Below are positions 5,318 to 6,121 of a DNA stretch of 6,121 bases, one piece after another. Position numbers and translations under genes: made by a program. Every line of letters begins with the position of its first letter. The stretch's first letter is position 1. The notes under the pieces were generated by a model. That model saw nothing but the letters and a program-made list of their open reading frames with translations. It was not told the DNA's origin and made no database searches. The DNA is from Acidimicrobiaceae bacterium UBA2093 (GTDB lineage: Bacteria; Actinomycetota; Acidimicrobiia; Acidimicrobiales; Ilumatobacteraceae): positions 17,905 through 24,025 of the forward strand of contig DCZD01000026.1 of NCBI GenBank assembly GCA_002331255.1, in the 5' to 3' direction.

Positions 5318-6121
5318 TCAATTCCCAGCGTCGAAAGACACCTGCAGTTTGTCGGCGCCGAAAATTCCCGAAGTTGCAGGTTTGAATTCCGGATCGCCGG
5401 CGAGTCTGAGGTTGGGCATCCGTCGCGCAAGTAGAGGAAGCGCCACTTGAAGTTCGGCCCGAGCGAGCGATGCACCCAGGCAGTAATGGATGCCTGAGCC
5501 GAACGTTAATTGTGGTTGACCCACTGGTTCTCGTGTGATGTCAAAGATTTCTGGGTCTGGGAACACCGAGTCATCAAAGTTCGCGACACCCATGGTCGGG
5601 AACACAACGGTTCCCCTAGGAAAGACCACGTCTCGGTATTCAATGTCCTCCGTCGCGTAACGACCTGTGGCACGCACTGCGCCGAAATAACGCATGACTT
5701 CTTCTACTGCGCGAGGAGCAAGTTCAGGTTGTGAAGCGAGCACTGCCCATTGCTCGGGGTGGTGTGCGAATAGGGAGATCGCGAGACCAAGCTGATTACG
5801 GGTCGTGTCGGTGCCTCCGATGATGACGGCCTCGACCATGGTCACAAGTTCTTCTGTCGTGAGGCGGTCGCCTTCTTCCTCTGCAGCGATGAGATCCGTC
5901 AGCAAATCCTCGCGAGGCTCGGACCTACGTTTGTCAATGAGTATTCGGACATACTCATCAAGGTCGTCTTGTGCTCGCATGATCAATTCGGCGTCGCGAT
6001 CGATGTTGCCGTTGAAGATGCGCAAGATGTCTGACGCCACGCGACTGAACAACTTCCAGTCCTCTTTTGGCGCACCAAGAAGTTCACAAATGATCGGAAT
6101 TGGGTATGGCTCGCAGATTGC
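5318..6121 (-). CDS. Cytochrome P450, C-terminal part (5' end outside window)
   Basis: The last 267 residues of a soluble bacterial P450 (family usually about 400 residues, so about 140 are missing). The visible part opens with EPYPIPIICELLGAP, a typical bacterial P450 segment, and stays open to the window edge. The I-helix oxygen-activation motif GGTDTT is at visible residues 102-107, with the acid-alcohol pair Asp105/Thr106. The K-helix ExxR is EVMR (Glu141, Arg144), followed by the FPDPEIFDITR meander region. The haem-binding loop FGSGIHYCLGASLARAE has the thiolate Cys at visible residue 214 (codon 5482-5480). All catalytic hallmarks are present, so the enzyme should be active: NAD(P)H- and redox-partner-dependent monooxygenation in the cytoplasm. 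The substrate is not readable; steroid, fatty acid, terpene or secondary-metabolite roles are all possible. No ferredoxin or reductase gene is visible in the window. Its stop is 11 bp from that of the zinc-ribbon gene. Confidence 0.94.
   Translation of the reverse strand, partial: AICEPYPIPIICELLGAPKEDWKLFSRVASDILRIFNGNIDRDAELIMRAQDDLDEYVRILIDKRRSEPREDLLTDLIAAEEEGDRLTTEELVTMVEAVIIGGTDTTRNQLGLAISLFAHHPEQWAVLASQPELAPRAVEEVMRYFGAVRATGRYATEDIEYRDVVFPRGTVVFPTMGVANFDDSVFPDPEIFDITREPVGQPQLTFGSGIHYCLGASLARAELQVALPLLARRMPNLRLAGDPEFKPATSGIFGADKLQVSFDAGN

Noticed and set aside
6050..6052. TTG at 6052 as the P450 start
   Set aside because: The frame continues upstream to the window edge with clear P450 sequence (EPYPIPIICELLGAP), so this is an internal Leu codon.

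Overview
This window looks like ordinary chromosome from an actinobacterium, most likely a free-living one with moderate-to-high GC (by eye in the mid to high 50s percent). Acidimicrobiia are a reasonable guess, based on the Thr/Pro-rich LysM lipoprotein, the MFS exporter and P450 types, the scarcity of Shine-Dalgarno sequences, and TANNNT boxes lying just upstream of start codons. The lineage is an inference; no rRNA or marker gene is present to fix it. No mobile element, tRNA, rRNA, CRISPR array or phage gene was seen.

Layout: (1) 1-633 +, the C-terminal part of the glutamate synthase small subunit GltD; (2) 698-1345 +, a secreted lipoprotein with two LysM domains; (3) 2433-1357 -, D-alanine--D-alanine ligase (Ddl); (4) 2468-3796 +, MurF; (5) 5049-3784 -, a 12-helix MFS exporter; (6) 5124-5306 +, a 60-residue Cys-rich zinc-ribbon protein; (7) 6121-5318 -, the C-terminal two thirds of a cytochrome P450. 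Coding density is very high: no gap exceeds about 75 bases, so no long non-coding stretch needs describing. After gltD and the LysM gene the strand alternates at every gene, giving two divergent pairs (ddl/murF and MFS/zinc ribbon) and three convergent pairs (LysM/ddl, murF/MFS and zinc ribbon/P450).

The functional core is cell-wall synthesis. Ddl makes D-Ala-D-Ala and MurF attaches that dipeptide to the UDP-MurNAc tripeptide, so the divergent pair encodes consecutive steps of one pathway and shares a promoter region of about 34 bp. The neighbouring LysM lipoprotein probably binds the finished peptidoglycan from outside the membrane. GltD (glutamate supply), the MFS exporter, the zinc-ribbon protein and the P450 have no clear link to each other beyond proximity.

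The most interesting signals are small-scale: mirrored leaderless-type promoters between ddl and murF; a perfect 10-bp hairpin spanning the 13-bp overlap of the murF and MFS 3' ends; a dyad lying over the candidate -10 box of the MFS gene; and the small zinc-ribbon protein. I see no large novel system here.
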